In this document: one piece after another, positions 42,209 to 51,165 of the stretch
Position numbering within the stretch: position 1 is the first letter of the stretch
Layout: each line of letters starts with the position of its first letter
Assembly: GCF_022815725.1 (NCBI RefSeq)
Contig: NZ_JALGRF010000008.1
Location: 1-64,000 of the forward strand
DNA length: 64,000 nt
From: Streptomyces sp. APSN-46.1
GTDB lineage: Bacteria > Actinomycetota > Actinomycetes > Streptomycetales > Streptomycetaceae
Direction of reading: 5' to 3'
The notes under the pieces: model-generated
Databases searched by the model: none
The model's input: only the letters and a program-made list of their open reading frames with translations
What the model was told of the DNA's origin: nothing
Program-made: the position numbers and the translations under genes

Positions 42209-42445
42209 CGGAGGATGCGCACGCTCCGCGTCTGTTCAAGTGCGCTTCGTGTCCACAACTCCCTTGGTGGTAACGGAGCGTAGAGAAACTATGTCCCTGA
42301 GTGACGAAAGTGGTGTATCGTCCGGAACAAGGGGCTGCGCCACGAACGTCTGGCGCTGGGGAGTGATCGGACACTTTGGGGGGCGACGGGCGATGCACGG
42401 CCAATGGGCGAAGGATCCGACGCGGCAGAGCCGCCGGAGGCGACG

Positions 42446-45421
42446 ATGGAGTGCGCCGAAACAAGCCAGCGAGGGGGGCCGGTGAGCGCCCCGGGGGCGG
42501 TGCTCCTGACCCGGCAGCCCGCCGAGAACGGCGGCCGTGGTCCGGGAGCGCAACTGCTCCTCGCACTCATCAGCGGCGGGTACGCCGTCGGCGCCGCCCT
42601 CGGCTGGGGTTCGCAGGAAATCGCCGAGATCATGGGCGACTTCGGACTCAGCGCGGCCGGGATACTCGCCGCCGTCTCCTGCTACTCCTACGCCCGGTCC
42701 ATCGACCGGCGCGAGCGCCCCGCCTGGCTGCTCTTCGCGTTCTCCTCCCTCATGGGAGCCGGCGGCAACGCGATCTGGGGCTGGTACGAGGTGGTCCTCG
42801 GCGAACCGGTGCCGAAACCCTCGCCCGCGGACTTCGCCTTCCTCTGCTTCGCGCCGCCCGCCATCGTGGGCCTGCTCGTCCTCGCCAAGCGCCCGGTCAC
42901 GCGCGCCGGGTGGGTGTGCCTCGGGCTCGACTCCTGGCTCATCGGCGGCTCGCTGCTCACCCTCTCCTGGAGCCTGGCCCTCGCACACGCGGCGCGCACG
43001 GCCCAGTCCGGCGCCGCGGGCAGCGTCCCCAGCGCCGCGCTGTCCCTGGCCTACCCGCTCCTGGACATCGCGCTCGTCTCGATGGTCCTCGTCCTGCACT
43101 TCCGGCGCTCCGAGACCAACCGCTCCGCCGTCAACACGGCCATCGCGGCCCTGGCCCTGACCGTCCTCAGCGACGCCCTGTTCACCTCACCGCTGCTGAG
43201 CGACGGCTACCAGTCCGGCCAGCTGCTCGACGCGGGCTGGTTCGCCGGCTCGCTGCTGCTCGCGTACGCGCCCTGGGGCGCCCGGCGCATGCACCCGCCG
43301 CCGCCCGTCCCCGCGCACCCGCGGGTGGAGCGGGCGCACAGCCGTCCCATCACCGGCTCGCTGCCCGCACTCACCCCGTACCTCGCGGCCGCCGTCTGCA
43401 CCCTCGGGATCCTCTACAACGTCGTGGACGGCCGGAAGGTCGACCGGATGGTCGTCTTCACCGGGTGCACGGTCGTGCTCGCCCTCGTCATCCGGCAGGG
43501 CATCATGCTGCTCGACAACATCGCGCTGACCCAGGAACTGGCCCAGAAGGAGAACCACTTCCGCTCCCTGGTCCAGGGCTCCAGCGACGTCATCATGATC
43601 GCCGCGCCCACCGGCACCCTGCGCTACGTCAGCCCCGCCGCCGCCGGGGTCTACGGCCGCGAGGCGGAGGAGCTGGTCGGCACCGAGCTGGCCACGCTGA
43701 TCCACCCGGACGACCTCGGCCGCGTGGTCCACGAGGTCCGCCGGTTCCTCGCGGCGCCGCCCACCGAGGAGCCCACCACCCGCATCGAATGCCGGTTCAA
43801 GTCCGGCGGCGGCGAGTGGCTGAACGTGGAGTCAACGGTCAACCGCCACCAGGGCGGCCTCATCCTCAACAGCCGAGACGTCACCGAGCGCGTCCGGCTC
43901 CAGGCTCAGCTCCAGCACAGCGCCGAGCACGATCCGCTGACCGACCTGCCCAACCGGGCGCTGTTCACCCGACGCGTCCGCCAGGCCCTGACCGGCCGCC
44001 GGGCCGGCGACCACAGCACCGCCGTCCTCTTCATCGACCTCGACGGGTTCAAGGCGGTCAACGACACCATCGGCCACCAGGCGGGCGACGAGCTGCTCGT
44101 CGAGGCCGCGCGCCGGCTCCAGGACTCGGTCCGGGCCGGGGACACCGCGGCCCGGCTCGGTGGGGACGAGTTCGCCGCACTGATCCTCGGCGACGGCAGC
44201 CGGGACCGCGGCGCCAGGGAGTACCAGGTCCACGAGATCGCCGACCGGCTGCGCACCACCCTGTCCCAGCCGTACCGGATCGCGGGCAGTGAGGTCCGGG
44301 TCGCCGCGAGCATCGGGGTGGCCTTCGCCGACCCCGGCATCACCCCGTCGGACCTGATGCGCAACGCGGATCTCGCGATGTACCGGGCCAAGGCGGGCGG
44401 CAAGGACCGCGTCGAGCTGTACGCGCCGCAGATGCAGGCCGAGGTCGTCCGAAAGGCCGAGCTGGCGGGGCGGCTGCGCACCGCGCTCCATGAGGGTGAA
44501 TTCGCCCTGCTGCACCAGCCCGTGGTCTGTCTGGCCACCGGTGAGGTCACGGCCGTGGCCGCGCAGACCCGGTGGCGCTCGGCCCAGGGAATCCTGTTCA
44601 CGCCGGCGGAATTCCTCCGCGTGGCCGAATACGCCGAGGGCACGGCGGGCACGGCGGGCGCGGCAGGCTCCGCGGGCAGGCCCGCGGCAGCTCCGGACGG
44701 TCCGCCCGAATTCGCCGGGGGGACCCCCTCGCGAGCCGCCGAGCTGGGGCGCTGGATGCTGGAGGAGGCCATGGGGCAGGCCGCCGAGCGGCACCGCGCC
44801 GGGCACGACGTCCCGGTGGCCGTCCGGATGACCGCCCAGCGGCTGCTGGACCGCGCCGTGCCGACGGCCTCCGTGGAAGCCCTGCTGAACCGGCACGGGC
44901 TGCCGGCCGGGGCCTTGGTGATCGAGCTGGCGGACAGCGACCCCAGAGTGCCCTTCGACGAGCTGGAGCGCCGCCTGGCGGCCTTGCGGAGGCTCGGCGT
45001 CCTGATCGCCCTGGACGGCTTCGGCAGCGGCTACGCGGCCATCAGCGCCCTGCGCCGGCTCCCGGTGGACATCCTGAAGCTGGACCGGGGCCTGGTCGAA
45101 GGCGTGGTCGAGTCCGCCCGCCTCCACAAGATCACCGCCGGATTGTTGCGGATCGCAAACGACCTGGGCATGCAGTCGGTCGCCGACGGAGTGGATCTCC
45201 CCGAGCAGGTCATGGCCCTGCGGGCGATGGGGTGCACGCGCGGACAGGGCATGGCCTTCTCCGGACCTCTCGACGAGTACAGGCTGCGCCGCGCGCTCGT
45301 GAGAGGTACGTTCCCAGTACCGGGCGGAGCGGCCCAACCCGCCTTGGCCGGTGGTTCTCCCGGGGGATCGATGGCCATCCATAGAGGCTCACATAATGAG
45401 ACGCCCGTCCCACCCACTTGA
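42446..45421 (+). CDS. cdgF: Membrane PAS-GGDEF protein with degenerate EAL domain (CdgF-like)
   Basis: A 991-residue protein. About ten hydrophobic helices span residues 35-360, a PAS domain lies at 370-480, the GGDEF domain starts near 495 with an intact GGDEF motif near 572, and an EAL-like domain fills 670-960. The EAL motif is replaced by AAQTR, and other catalytic positions differ (IELADSDPR, LDGFGSGYAA, KLDRGLV, ADGVD), so phosphodiesterase activity is unlikely. It is expected to be a diguanylate cyclase that senses a signal through PAS or membrane part. The symbol is from memory of S. coelicolor SCO5511, upstream of ilvB. ATG 42446 follows GGAGG; starts at 42404 and 42482 are possible. 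Confidence 0.85.
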   Translation: MECAETSQRGGPVSAPGAVLLTRQPAENGGRGPGAQLLLALISGGYAVGAALGWGSQEIAEIMGDFGLSAAGILAAVSCYSYARSIDRRERPAWLLFAFSSLMGAGGNAIWGWYEVVLGEPVPKPSPADFAFLCFAPPAIVGLLVLAKRPVTRAGWVCLGLDSWLIGGSLLTLSWSLALAHAARTAQSGAAGSVPSAALSLAYPLLDIALVSMVLVLHFRRSETNRSAVNTAIAALALTVLSDALFTSPLLSDGYQSGQLLDAGWFAGSLLLAYAPWGARRMHPPPPVPAHPRVERAHSRPITGSLPALTPYLAAAVCTLGILYNVVDGRKVDRMVVFTGCTVVLALVIRQGIMLLDNIALTQELAQKENHFRSLVQGSSDVIMIAAPTGTLRYVSPAAAGVYGREAEELVGTELATLIHPDDLGRVVHEVRRFLAAPPTEEPTTRIECRFKSGGGEWLNVESTVNRHQGGLILNSRDVTERVRLQAQLQHSAEHDPLTDLPNRALFTRRVRQALTGRRAGDHSTAVLFIDLDGFKAVNDTIGHQAGDELLVEAARRLQDSVRAGDTAARLGGDEFAALILGDGSRDRGAREYQVHEIADRLRTTLSQPYRIAGSEVRVAASIGVAFADPGITPSDLMRNADLAMYRAKAGGKDRVELYAPQMQAEVVRKAELAGRLRTALHEGEFALLHQPVVCLATGEVTAVAAQTRWRSAQGILFTPAEFLRVAEYAEGTAGTAGAAGSAGRPAAAPDGPPEFAGGTPSRAAELGRWMLEEAMGQAAERHRAGHDVPVAVRMTAQRLLDRAVPTASVEALLNRHGLPAGALVIELADSDPRVPFDELERRLAALRRLGVLIALDGFGSGYAAISALRRLPVDILKLDRGLVEGVVESARLHKITAGLLRIANDLGMQSVADGVDLPEQVMALRAMGCTRGQGMAFSGPLDEYRLRRALVRGTFPVPGGAAQPALAGGSPGGSMAIHRGSHNETPVPPT

Positions 45422-45454
45422 CATCCACCTCCCGCCGGAGGGAGGGTCAGTGCC

Positions 45455-45496
45455 ATGCGCACCCGAATTCTCGTACTTGGAAAGCGCGTCGGCTGA
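45455..45496 (+). CDS. ilv operon leader peptide
   Basis: A 13-residue peptide, MRTRILVLGKRVG, preceded by GGAGGGAGG. It contains Ile, Leu, Val and Leu in a row. It stands 43 bp before an intrinsic terminator and 136 bp before ilvB. This is the textbook layout for ribosome-mediated attenuation: stalling at these codons when branched-chain amino acids are scarce should prevent the terminator from forming. Confidence 0.88.
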   Translation: MRTRILVLGKRVG

Positions 45497-45538
45497 AGCT
45501 GGGACCACGATGTCCCCGCTCCACACCGCCGACGCGCT

Positions 45539-45572
45539 CCCCTCGCTTGCCTCCTGGCACGAGGGGTTTTTT
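45539..45572 (+). terminator. T-tract attenuator in front of ilvB
   Basis: CCCCTCG/CGAGGGG (45539-45545, 45560-45566) encloses TGCC/GGCA with a TCCT loop, followed at once by six T residues (45567-45572). A true rho-independent terminator with a T-run is rare in this genome, which supports its role as an attenuator. Confidence 0.9.
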
Positions 45573-45631
45573 GTTGCACTGGCACACCGTCGAATCCTCG
45601 TAAAACCCTCAGCTTCGAGAAGAGAATGCCG

Positions 45632-47512
45632 ATGACCGAGCAGGCCACCGGGGCCCACCATCCGCAGCCGCGGCCCCGTTCCGGCGGACACCAGCCCGCC
45701 GCAGTTGAGCACGTCACGGGTGCGCAGTCCCTCATCCGCTCTCTCGAAGAGGTGGGGTGCGACACCGTCTTCGGGATTCCGGGCGGCGCCATCCTCCCCG
45801 CGTACGACCCGATGATGGACAGCAAGAAGGTCCGTCACATCCTGGTCCGCCACGAGCAGGGGGCCGGCCACGCCGCCACCGGCTACGCGCAGGCCACCGG
45901 GAAGGTCGGCGTCTGTATGGCCACCTCCGGCCCGGGCGCCACCAACCTGGTCACCCCGATCGCCGACGCGCACATGGACTCCGTCCCGCTCGTCGCGATC
46001 ACCGGCCAGGTCTCCTCCAAGGCGATCGGCACCGACGCCTTCCAGGAGGCGGACATCGTCGGCATCACGATGCCGATCACCAAGCACAACTTCCTGGTCA
46101 CCAAGGCCGAGGACATCCCGCGGACGATCGCCGAGGCGTTCCACATCGCCTCGACCGGCCGCCCCGGCCCGGTCCTGGTCGACATCGCCAAGGACGCCCT
46201 CCAGGCGAAGACCACCTTCTCGTGGCCGCCCACCCAGGACCTTCCGGGCTACCGGCCGGTCACCAAGCCGCACGCCAAGCAGATCCGCGAGGCCGCCAAG
46301 CTCATCTGCCAGGCCAAGCGCCCGGTCCTGTACGTCGGCGGCGGTGTCATGAAGTCCGGCGCGACCGCCGAGCTGAAGGTCCTCGCCGAGCTGACCGGCG
46401 TCCCCGTCACCACCACCCTGATGGCGCTCGGCTCCTTCCCCGACAGCCACCCGCTGCACGTGGGCATGCCGGGCATGCACGGTGCGGTCACGGCTGTCAC
46501 CGCCCTGCAGAAGGCGGATCTGCTGATCGCGCTGGGCACCCGCTTCGACGACCGCGTCACCGGCAAACTGGACAGCTTCGCCCCCTTCGCCAAGATCATC
46601 CACGCGGACATCGACCCCGCCGAGATCGGCAAGAACCGCGCGGTCGACGTCCCGATCGTCGGCGACGCCCGCGAGGTCATCGCCGACCTGATCCAGGCCG
46701 TCCAGGCCGAGCACACCGAGGGCCACGCCGGCGACTACTCCGCCTGGTGGAAGGACCTCAGCCGCTGGCGCGACACGTACCCGCTGGGCTACGAGACCCC
46801 GGCGGACGGCATGCTGTCGCCGCAGCAGGTCATCCAGCGCATCGGCGAGCTCGCGCCGGAGCACACCATCTACGCGGCCGGCGTCGGCCAGCACCAGATG
46901 TGGGCCTCGCACTTCGTCAACTACGAGGAGCCCCGCACCTGGCTGAACTCCGGCGGCGCCGGAACCATGGGCTACGCGGTGCCCGCCGCGATGGGCGCCA
47001 AGGTCGGCATGCCGGACCGCACCGTCTGGGCGATCGACGGTGACGGCTGCTTCCAGATGACCAACCAGGAACTGGTCACCTGCGCGCTGAACAACATCCC
47101 GATCAAGGTCGCGATCATCAACAACGGCGCGCTGGGCATGGTCCGCCAGTGGCAGACCCTGTTCTACAACCAGCGCTACTCCAGCACCGTGCTGCACGCG
47201 GACGAGACCGGCCACGACGCGGTCGGCTCCCAGCTCGGCGAGTCCACCGCACCCCGCAAGGGCACCCGCGTCCCGGACTTCGTCAAGCTGTCCGAGGCCA
47301 TGGGCTGTGTGGCGCTGCGCTGCGAGGACCCGGCCGACCTGGACAAGGTCATCGCCGAGGCCAACGCGATCAACGACCGCACGGTGGTCGTCGACTTCAT
47401 CGTCCACGAGGACGCCATGGTGTGGCCGATGGTCGCCGCCGGCACCTCCAACGACGAGGTCATGGCAGCCCGGGGCGTCCGTCCCGACTTCGGCGACAAC
47501 GAAGACGACTGA
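45632..47512 (+). CDS. ilvB: Acetolactate synthase large subunit
   Basis: A 626-residue ThDP enzyme that condenses two pyruvates, or pyruvate and 2-oxobutyrate, in branched-chain amino acid synthesis. Glu75 in RHEQGAGHAATG activates the cofactor; GDGCFQMTNQEL (near 469) and NNGALGMVRQWQ bind ThDP-Mg; LGTRFDDRVTGK is the FAD-binding region. The ATG at 45632 is chosen over 45626 because GAGAAGAG then lies at correct spacing. It heads ilvB-ilvN-ilvC and is controlled by the leader peptide and attenuator. Confidence 0.97.
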   Translation: MTEQATGAHHPQPRPRSGGHQPAAVEHVTGAQSLIRSLEEVGCDTVFGIPGGAILPAYDPMMDSKKVRHILVRHEQGAGHAATGYAQATGKVGVCMATSGPGATNLVTPIADAHMDSVPLVAITGQVSSKAIGTDAFQEADIVGITMPITKHNFLVTKAEDIPRTIAEAFHIASTGRPGPVLVDIAKDALQAKTTFSWPPTQDLPGYRPVTKPHAKQIREAAKLICQAKRPVLYVGGGVMKSGATAELKVLAELTGVPVTTTLMALGSFPDSHPLHVGMPGMHGAVTAVTALQKADLLIALGTRFDDRVTGKLDSFAPFAKIIHADIDPAEIGKNRAVDVPIVGDAREVIADLIQAVQAEHTEGHAGDYSAWWKDLSRWRDTYPLGYETPADGMLSPQQVIQRIGELAPEHTIYAAGVGQHQMWASHFVNYEEPRTWLNSGGAGTMGYAVPAAMGAKVGMPDRTVWAIDGDGCFQMTNQELVTCALNNIPIKVAIINNGALGMVRQWQTLFYNQRYSSTVLHADETGHDAVGSQLGESTAPRKGTRVPDFVKLSEAMGCVALRCEDPADLDKVIAEANAINDRTVVVDFIVHEDAMVWPMVAAGTSNDEVMAARGVRPDFGDNEDD

Positions 47513-47544
47513 GCCGAGAGAGCCCGAGAGAGAGAACGTCCCAC

Positions 47545-48069
47545 ATGTCCAAGCACACGCTCTCCGTCCTGGTCGAGAACACGCCCGGCATCCTCGCCCG
47601 GATCGCCGCGCTGTTCTCCCGCCGCGGGTTCAACATCGACTCCCTCGCGGTCGGCGTCACCGAGCACCCCGACATCTCCCGCATCACCATCGTCGTCAAC
47701 GTCGAGGACCTTCCGCTGGAGCAGGTGACCAAGCAGCTCAACAAGCTGGTCAACGTGCTCAAGATCGTCGAGCTAGAGCCGCAGAACGCCATCGAGCGCG
47801 AACTCGTTCTGGTGAAGGTCCGCGCCGACAACGAGACCCGCTCGCAGATCATCGAGATCGTCCAGCTGTTCCGCGCCAAGACGGTCGACGTCTCCCCGGA
47901 GGCCGTCACCATCGAGGCCACCGGCGGCACCGACAAGCTCGGCGCGATGCTGAAGATGCTGGAGCCGTTCGGCATCAAGGAACTCGTGCAGTCCGGCACG
48001 ATCGCCATAGGGCGTGGCGGCCGGTCCATCACGGACCGCAGCCTGCGCGCGCTCGACCGCAGCGCCTGA
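47545..48069 (+). CDS. ilvN: Acetolactate synthase regulatory subunit
   Basis: A 174-residue subunit that raises IlvB activity and gives valine feedback inhibition. The N-terminal ACT domain reads HTLSVLVENTPGILARIAAL, with RRGFNIDSLAVG binding the effector; the C-terminal domain contains RSQIIEIVQLFRAKTVDV. It starts 32 bp after ilvB with GAGAGAGAA upstream. Also called ilvH in some annotations. Confidence 0.96.
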   Translation: MSKHTLSVLVENTPGILARIAALFSRRGFNIDSLAVGVTEHPDISRITIVVNVEDLPLEQVTKQLNKLVNVLKIVELEPQNAIERELVLVKVRADNETRSQIIEIVQLFRAKTVDVSPEAVTIEATGGTDKLGAMLKMLEPFGIKELVQSGTIAIGRGGRSITDRSLRALDRSA

Positions 48070-48196
48070 CGCGTCCGCCCGCCCACGGTCGGCCGTCTGA
48101 CCCGTCTTTACCTCTCGCATAGCGAGACCAGGAAACTTCGATTCCGTTCCCCGCCGTACGGTGGGAGCAACACCAGCGCACCAAGGAGATATCCCA

Positions 48197-49198
48197 GTGG
48201 CCGAGCTGTTCTACGAGAACGACGCCGACCTGTCCATCATCCAGGGCCGCAAGGTCGCGGTCATCGGCTACGGCAGCCAGGGCCACGCCCACGCGCTGTC
48301 GCTCCGTGACTCCGGCGTCGCAGTCAAGGTCGGCCTGAAGGAGGGCTCGAAGTCCAAGGCCAAGGCCGAGGAGCAGGGTCTGACGGTCGTCCCCGTGGCC
48401 GAGGCCGCCGAGTGGGCCGACGTCATCATGATCCTGACCCCGGACCCGCTCCAGGCCGAGATCTACGAGGAGTCCATCAAGGACCACCTCAAGGACGGCG
48501 ACGCGCTCTTCTTCGGCCACGGCTTCAACGTCCGCTACGGCTTCATCAAGCCCCCGGCCAACGTGGACGTCGCCCTCGTCGCCCCGAAGGGCCCGGGCCA
48601 CCTGGTCCGCCGCCAGTACGAGGAAGGCCGCGGCGTGCCCTGCATCGCCGCCGTCGAGCAGGACCACTCGGGCAACGCCTTCGCGCTCGCGCTCTCGTAC
48701 GCGGCCGGCATCGGCGGCACGCGCGCCGGCGTCATCAAGACCACCTTCACCGAGGAGACCGAGACCGACCTGTTCGGTGAGCAGGCCGTCCTCTGCGGTG
48801 GCGCCTCCGCCCTGGTCAAGGCCGGTTTCGAGACCCTGACCGAGGCCGGCTACCAGCCGGAGATCGCGTACTTCGAGTGCCTGCACGAGCTGAAGCTCAT
48901 CGTGGACCTCATGTACGAGGGCGGCCTGGAGAAGATGCGCTGGTCGGTCTCCGAGACCGCCGAGTGGGGCGACTACATCACCGGCCCCCGCATCATCACC
49001 GACGCCACCAAGGCCGAGATGAAGAAGGTCCTCGCGGAGATCCAGAGCGGCGAGTTCGCCAACACCTGGATGGCCGAGTACAAGGCCGGTCTGCCGAAGT
49101 ACAACGAGTACAAGAAGGCCGACGAGGAGCACCTGCTGGAGACCACCGGCAAGAAGCTGCGCAAGCTGATGAGCTGGGTCGACAACGACGAGAGCTGA
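48197..49198 (+). CDS. ilvC: Ketol-acid reductoisomerase (class I)
   Basis: A 333-residue NADPH enzyme for the second common step of valine and isoleucine synthesis. The Rossmann motif is IGYGSQGHAHA (from residue 23); HGFNVRYG, PKGPGHLVRRQYEEG and GGTRAGVIKTTFTEETETDLFGEQ supply catalytic and Mg ligands. GTG at 48197 follows AAGGAGAT. The 127-bp gap after ilvN contains a small TCTCGC/GCGAGA hairpin but no terminator-strength structure, so ilvC may be read from the operon and possibly from its own promoter as well. Confidence 0.97.
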   Translation: MAELFYENDADLSIIQGRKVAVIGYGSQGHAHALSLRDSGVAVKVGLKEGSKSKAKAEEQGLTVVPVAEAAEWADVIMILTPDPLQAEIYEESIKDHLKDGDALFFGHGFNVRYGFIKPPANVDVALVAPKGPGHLVRRQYEEGRGVPCIAAVEQDHSGNAFALALSYAAGIGGTRAGVIKTTFTEETETDLFGEQAVLCGGASALVKAGFETLTEAGYQPEIAYFECLHELKLIVDLMYEGGLEKMRWSVSETAEWGDYITGPRIITDATKAEMKKVLAEIQSGEFANTWMAEYKAGLPKYNEYKKADEEHLLETTGKKLRKLMSWVDNDES

Positions 49199-49205
49199 TC
49201 GCGTA

Positions 49206-49244
49206 CGCGGCGGGGCCGGGGCGGTGCGTCCCGGCCCCGCCGCG
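49206..49244 (+). terminator. Terminator of the ilv operon
   Basis: Perfect 15-bp arms (49206-49220, 49230-49244) with a nine-base loop, seven bases after the ilvC stop. Confidence 0.85.
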
Positions 49245-49469
49245 CATCTGCCGGCCGGATTGGACAGCTGTGATCACACGGCTTGTCCAACCCGGCCAAC
49301 CCCGGACGGGTGATCCTTCCGGACAGGCGGAATTCCGTCCGGGATCCGCTACTACACTGCTCAACACAACGCGTCAGGCCCACAGTGTCGTGCGTCTTCC
49401 ACGCGGCTACCCCCTCCACCGCCTGCGGCCATCGGGACGGCCGTCCGCACTGGACTTGTGAGGACCCAC

Positions 49470-51059
49470 GTGAGCTCGAAACCTGTCGTACTCATCGCCG
49501 AAGAGCTGTCGCCCGCCACCGTCGAGGCGCTCGGCCCGGACTTCGAGATCCGGCACTGCAACGGCGCCGACCGCGCCGAGCTGCTCCCCGCGATCGAGGG
49601 CGTCGACGCGATCCTGGTCCGCTCCGCGACCAAGGTCGACGCGGAGGCCATCGCCGCCGCCAAGAAGCTGAAGGTCGTCGCCCGCGCCGGTGTCGGCCTC
49701 GACAACGTCGACGTCTCGTCCGCCACCAAGGCCGGCGTGATGGTCGTGAACGCCCCGACCTCCAACATCGTCACCGCCGCCGAGCTCGCCTGCGGCCTGC
49801 TCGTCGCCACGGCCCGCAACATCCCGCAGGCCAACACCGCCCTGAAGAACGGTGAGTGGAAGCGGAACAAGTACACGGGTGTCGAGCTCAGCGAGAAGAC
49901 CCTCGGTGTCGTCGGCCTCGGCCGCATCGGTGTCCTGGTCGCCCAGCGCATGTCGGCCTTCGGCATGAAGGTCGTCGCGTACGACCCCTACGTACAGCCC
50001 GCGCGCGCCGCCCAGATGGGCGTCAAGATGCTGACGCTGGACGAGCTGCTGGAGGTCGCCGACTTCATCACCGTGCACCTGCCCAAGACCCCCGAGACCC
50101 TCGGTCTCATCGGGGACGAGGCCCTGCACAAGGTGAAGCCGTCGGTCCGCATCGTCAACGCCGCCCGCGGCGGGATCGTGGACGAGGCCGCGCTGTACTC
50201 GGCCATCAAGGAGGGCCGCGTCGCCGGCGCCGGCCTCGACGTGTACGCGAAGGAGCCCTGCACGGACTCCCCGCTCTTCGAGCTCGACCAGGTCGTCTGC
50301 ACCCCGCACCTCGGCGCGTCCACGGACGAGGCCCAGGAGAAGGCAGGCATCTCCGTCGCCAACTCGGTGCGCCTCGCGCTCGCCGGTGAGCTCGTGCCGG
50401 ACGCGGTCAACGTCCAGGGCGGCGTCATCGCCGAGGACGTCCGTCCGGGCCTGCCGCTCGCCGAGAAGCTCGGCCGCATCTTCACCGCCCTCGCGGGCGA
50501 GGTCGCGGTCCGCCTCGACGTCGAGGTCTACGGCGAGATCACCCAGCACGACGTCAAGGTGCTCGAACTCTCCGCGCTCAAGGGCGTCTTCGAGGACGTC
50601 GTCGACGAGACGGTCTCCTACGTCAACGCCCCGCTGTTCGCGCAGGAGCGCGGTGTCGAGGTACGCCTGACCACCAGCTCGGAGTCCCCGGACCACCGCA
50701 ACGTGGTGACCGTGCGCGGCACTCTGTCGGACGGTCAGGAAGTCTCGGTCTCCGGCACGCTCGCGGGCCCGAAGCACCTTCAGAAGATCGTCGGCGTCGG
50801 CGAGTACGACGTGGACCTGGCGCTCGCCGACCACATGGTCGTGCTCCGCTACACCGACCGCCCCGGCGTCGTCGGCACCGTCGGCCGCGTTCTCGGCGAG
50901 GGCGGCCTGAACATCGCGGGCATGCAGGTGGCCCGCGCGGAGGAGCACGGAGAGGCACTCGCCGTCCTGACGGTCGACGCCGAGGTCCCGGCGAACGTCC
51001 TCGCGGACATCGCCTCGGAGATCGGCGCCGTCTCGGCGCGCACGGTCAGCCTGACCTGA
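49470..51059 (+). CDS. serA: D-3-phosphoglycerate dehydrogenase
   Basis: A 529-residue enzyme for the first step of serine synthesis. GLGRIGVLVAQRM near residue 152 binds NAD; the catalytic Arg is in NAARGGIVDE, Glu in VYAKEPCTDSP and His in TPHLGAST. After the dehydrogenase core come the intervening (ASB) domain and a C-terminal ACT domain (MVVLRYTDRPGVVGTVGRVL, from about residue 455), the long form with serine feedback typical of actinobacteria. GTG 49470 is chosen with GAGGA just upstream; GTG 49458 is an alternative. TACACT (49353-49358) is a possible -10 for its own promoter. Confidence 0.97.
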   Translation: MSSKPVVLIAEELSPATVEALGPDFEIRHCNGADRAELLPAIEGVDAILVRSATKVDAEAIAAAKKLKVVARAGVGLDNVDVSSATKAGVMVVNAPTSNIVTAAELACGLLVATARNIPQANTALKNGEWKRNKYTGVELSEKTLGVVGLGRIGVLVAQRMSAFGMKVVAYDPYVQPARAAQMGVKMLTLDELLEVADFITVHLPKTPETLGLIGDEALHKVKPSVRIVNAARGGIVDEAALYSAIKEGRVAGAGLDVYAKEPCTDSPLFELDQVVCTPHLGASTDEAQEKAGISVANSVRLALAGELVPDAVNVQGGVIAEDVRPGLPLAEKLGRIFTALAGEVAVRLDVEVYGEITQHDVKVLELSALKGVFEDVVDETVSYVNAPLFAQERGVEVRLTTSSESPDHRNVVTVRGTLSDGQEVSVSGTLAGPKHLQKIVGVGEYDVDLALADHMVVLRYTDRPGVVGTVGRVLGEGGLNIAGMQVARAEEHGEALAVLTVDAEVPANVLADIASEIGAVSARTVSLT

Positions 51060-51091
51060 GCGACATCCGGCGCCGGGTCTCCCGGCACGGC

Positions 51092-51121
51092 GAAGGGCCC
51101 GGGGGAGACCCCGGGCCCTTT
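51092..51121 (+). terminator. Terminator after serA
   Basis: Twelve pairs plus a G-U (51092-51104 with 51109-51121) close a GAGA-type tetraloop; the stem ends in TTT. It also faces the convergent exporter gene. Confidence 0.85.
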
Positions 51122-51165
51122 CCTGTTCACCCGCTCAGTCCTTCACTCTTTGTGATGTACGTCGA

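Noticed and set aside
42240..42485. Small frame upstream of the PAS-GGDEF gene
   Set aside because: It lacks a ribosome site and overlaps the start of the large gene; its sequence has no protein-like pattern.
45418..45423. TTGACA as the -35 element of the ilvB promoter
   Set aside because: It is a perfect hexamer at the end of the preceding gene, but no -10 element appears at 16-19 bp spacing, so I do not call a promoter.
49269..49278. TGTGATCACA palindrome upstream of serA as a CRP site
   Set aside because: The match is a core only, and ten-base palindromes of this kind occur by chance; nothing else supports a CRP-type operator.
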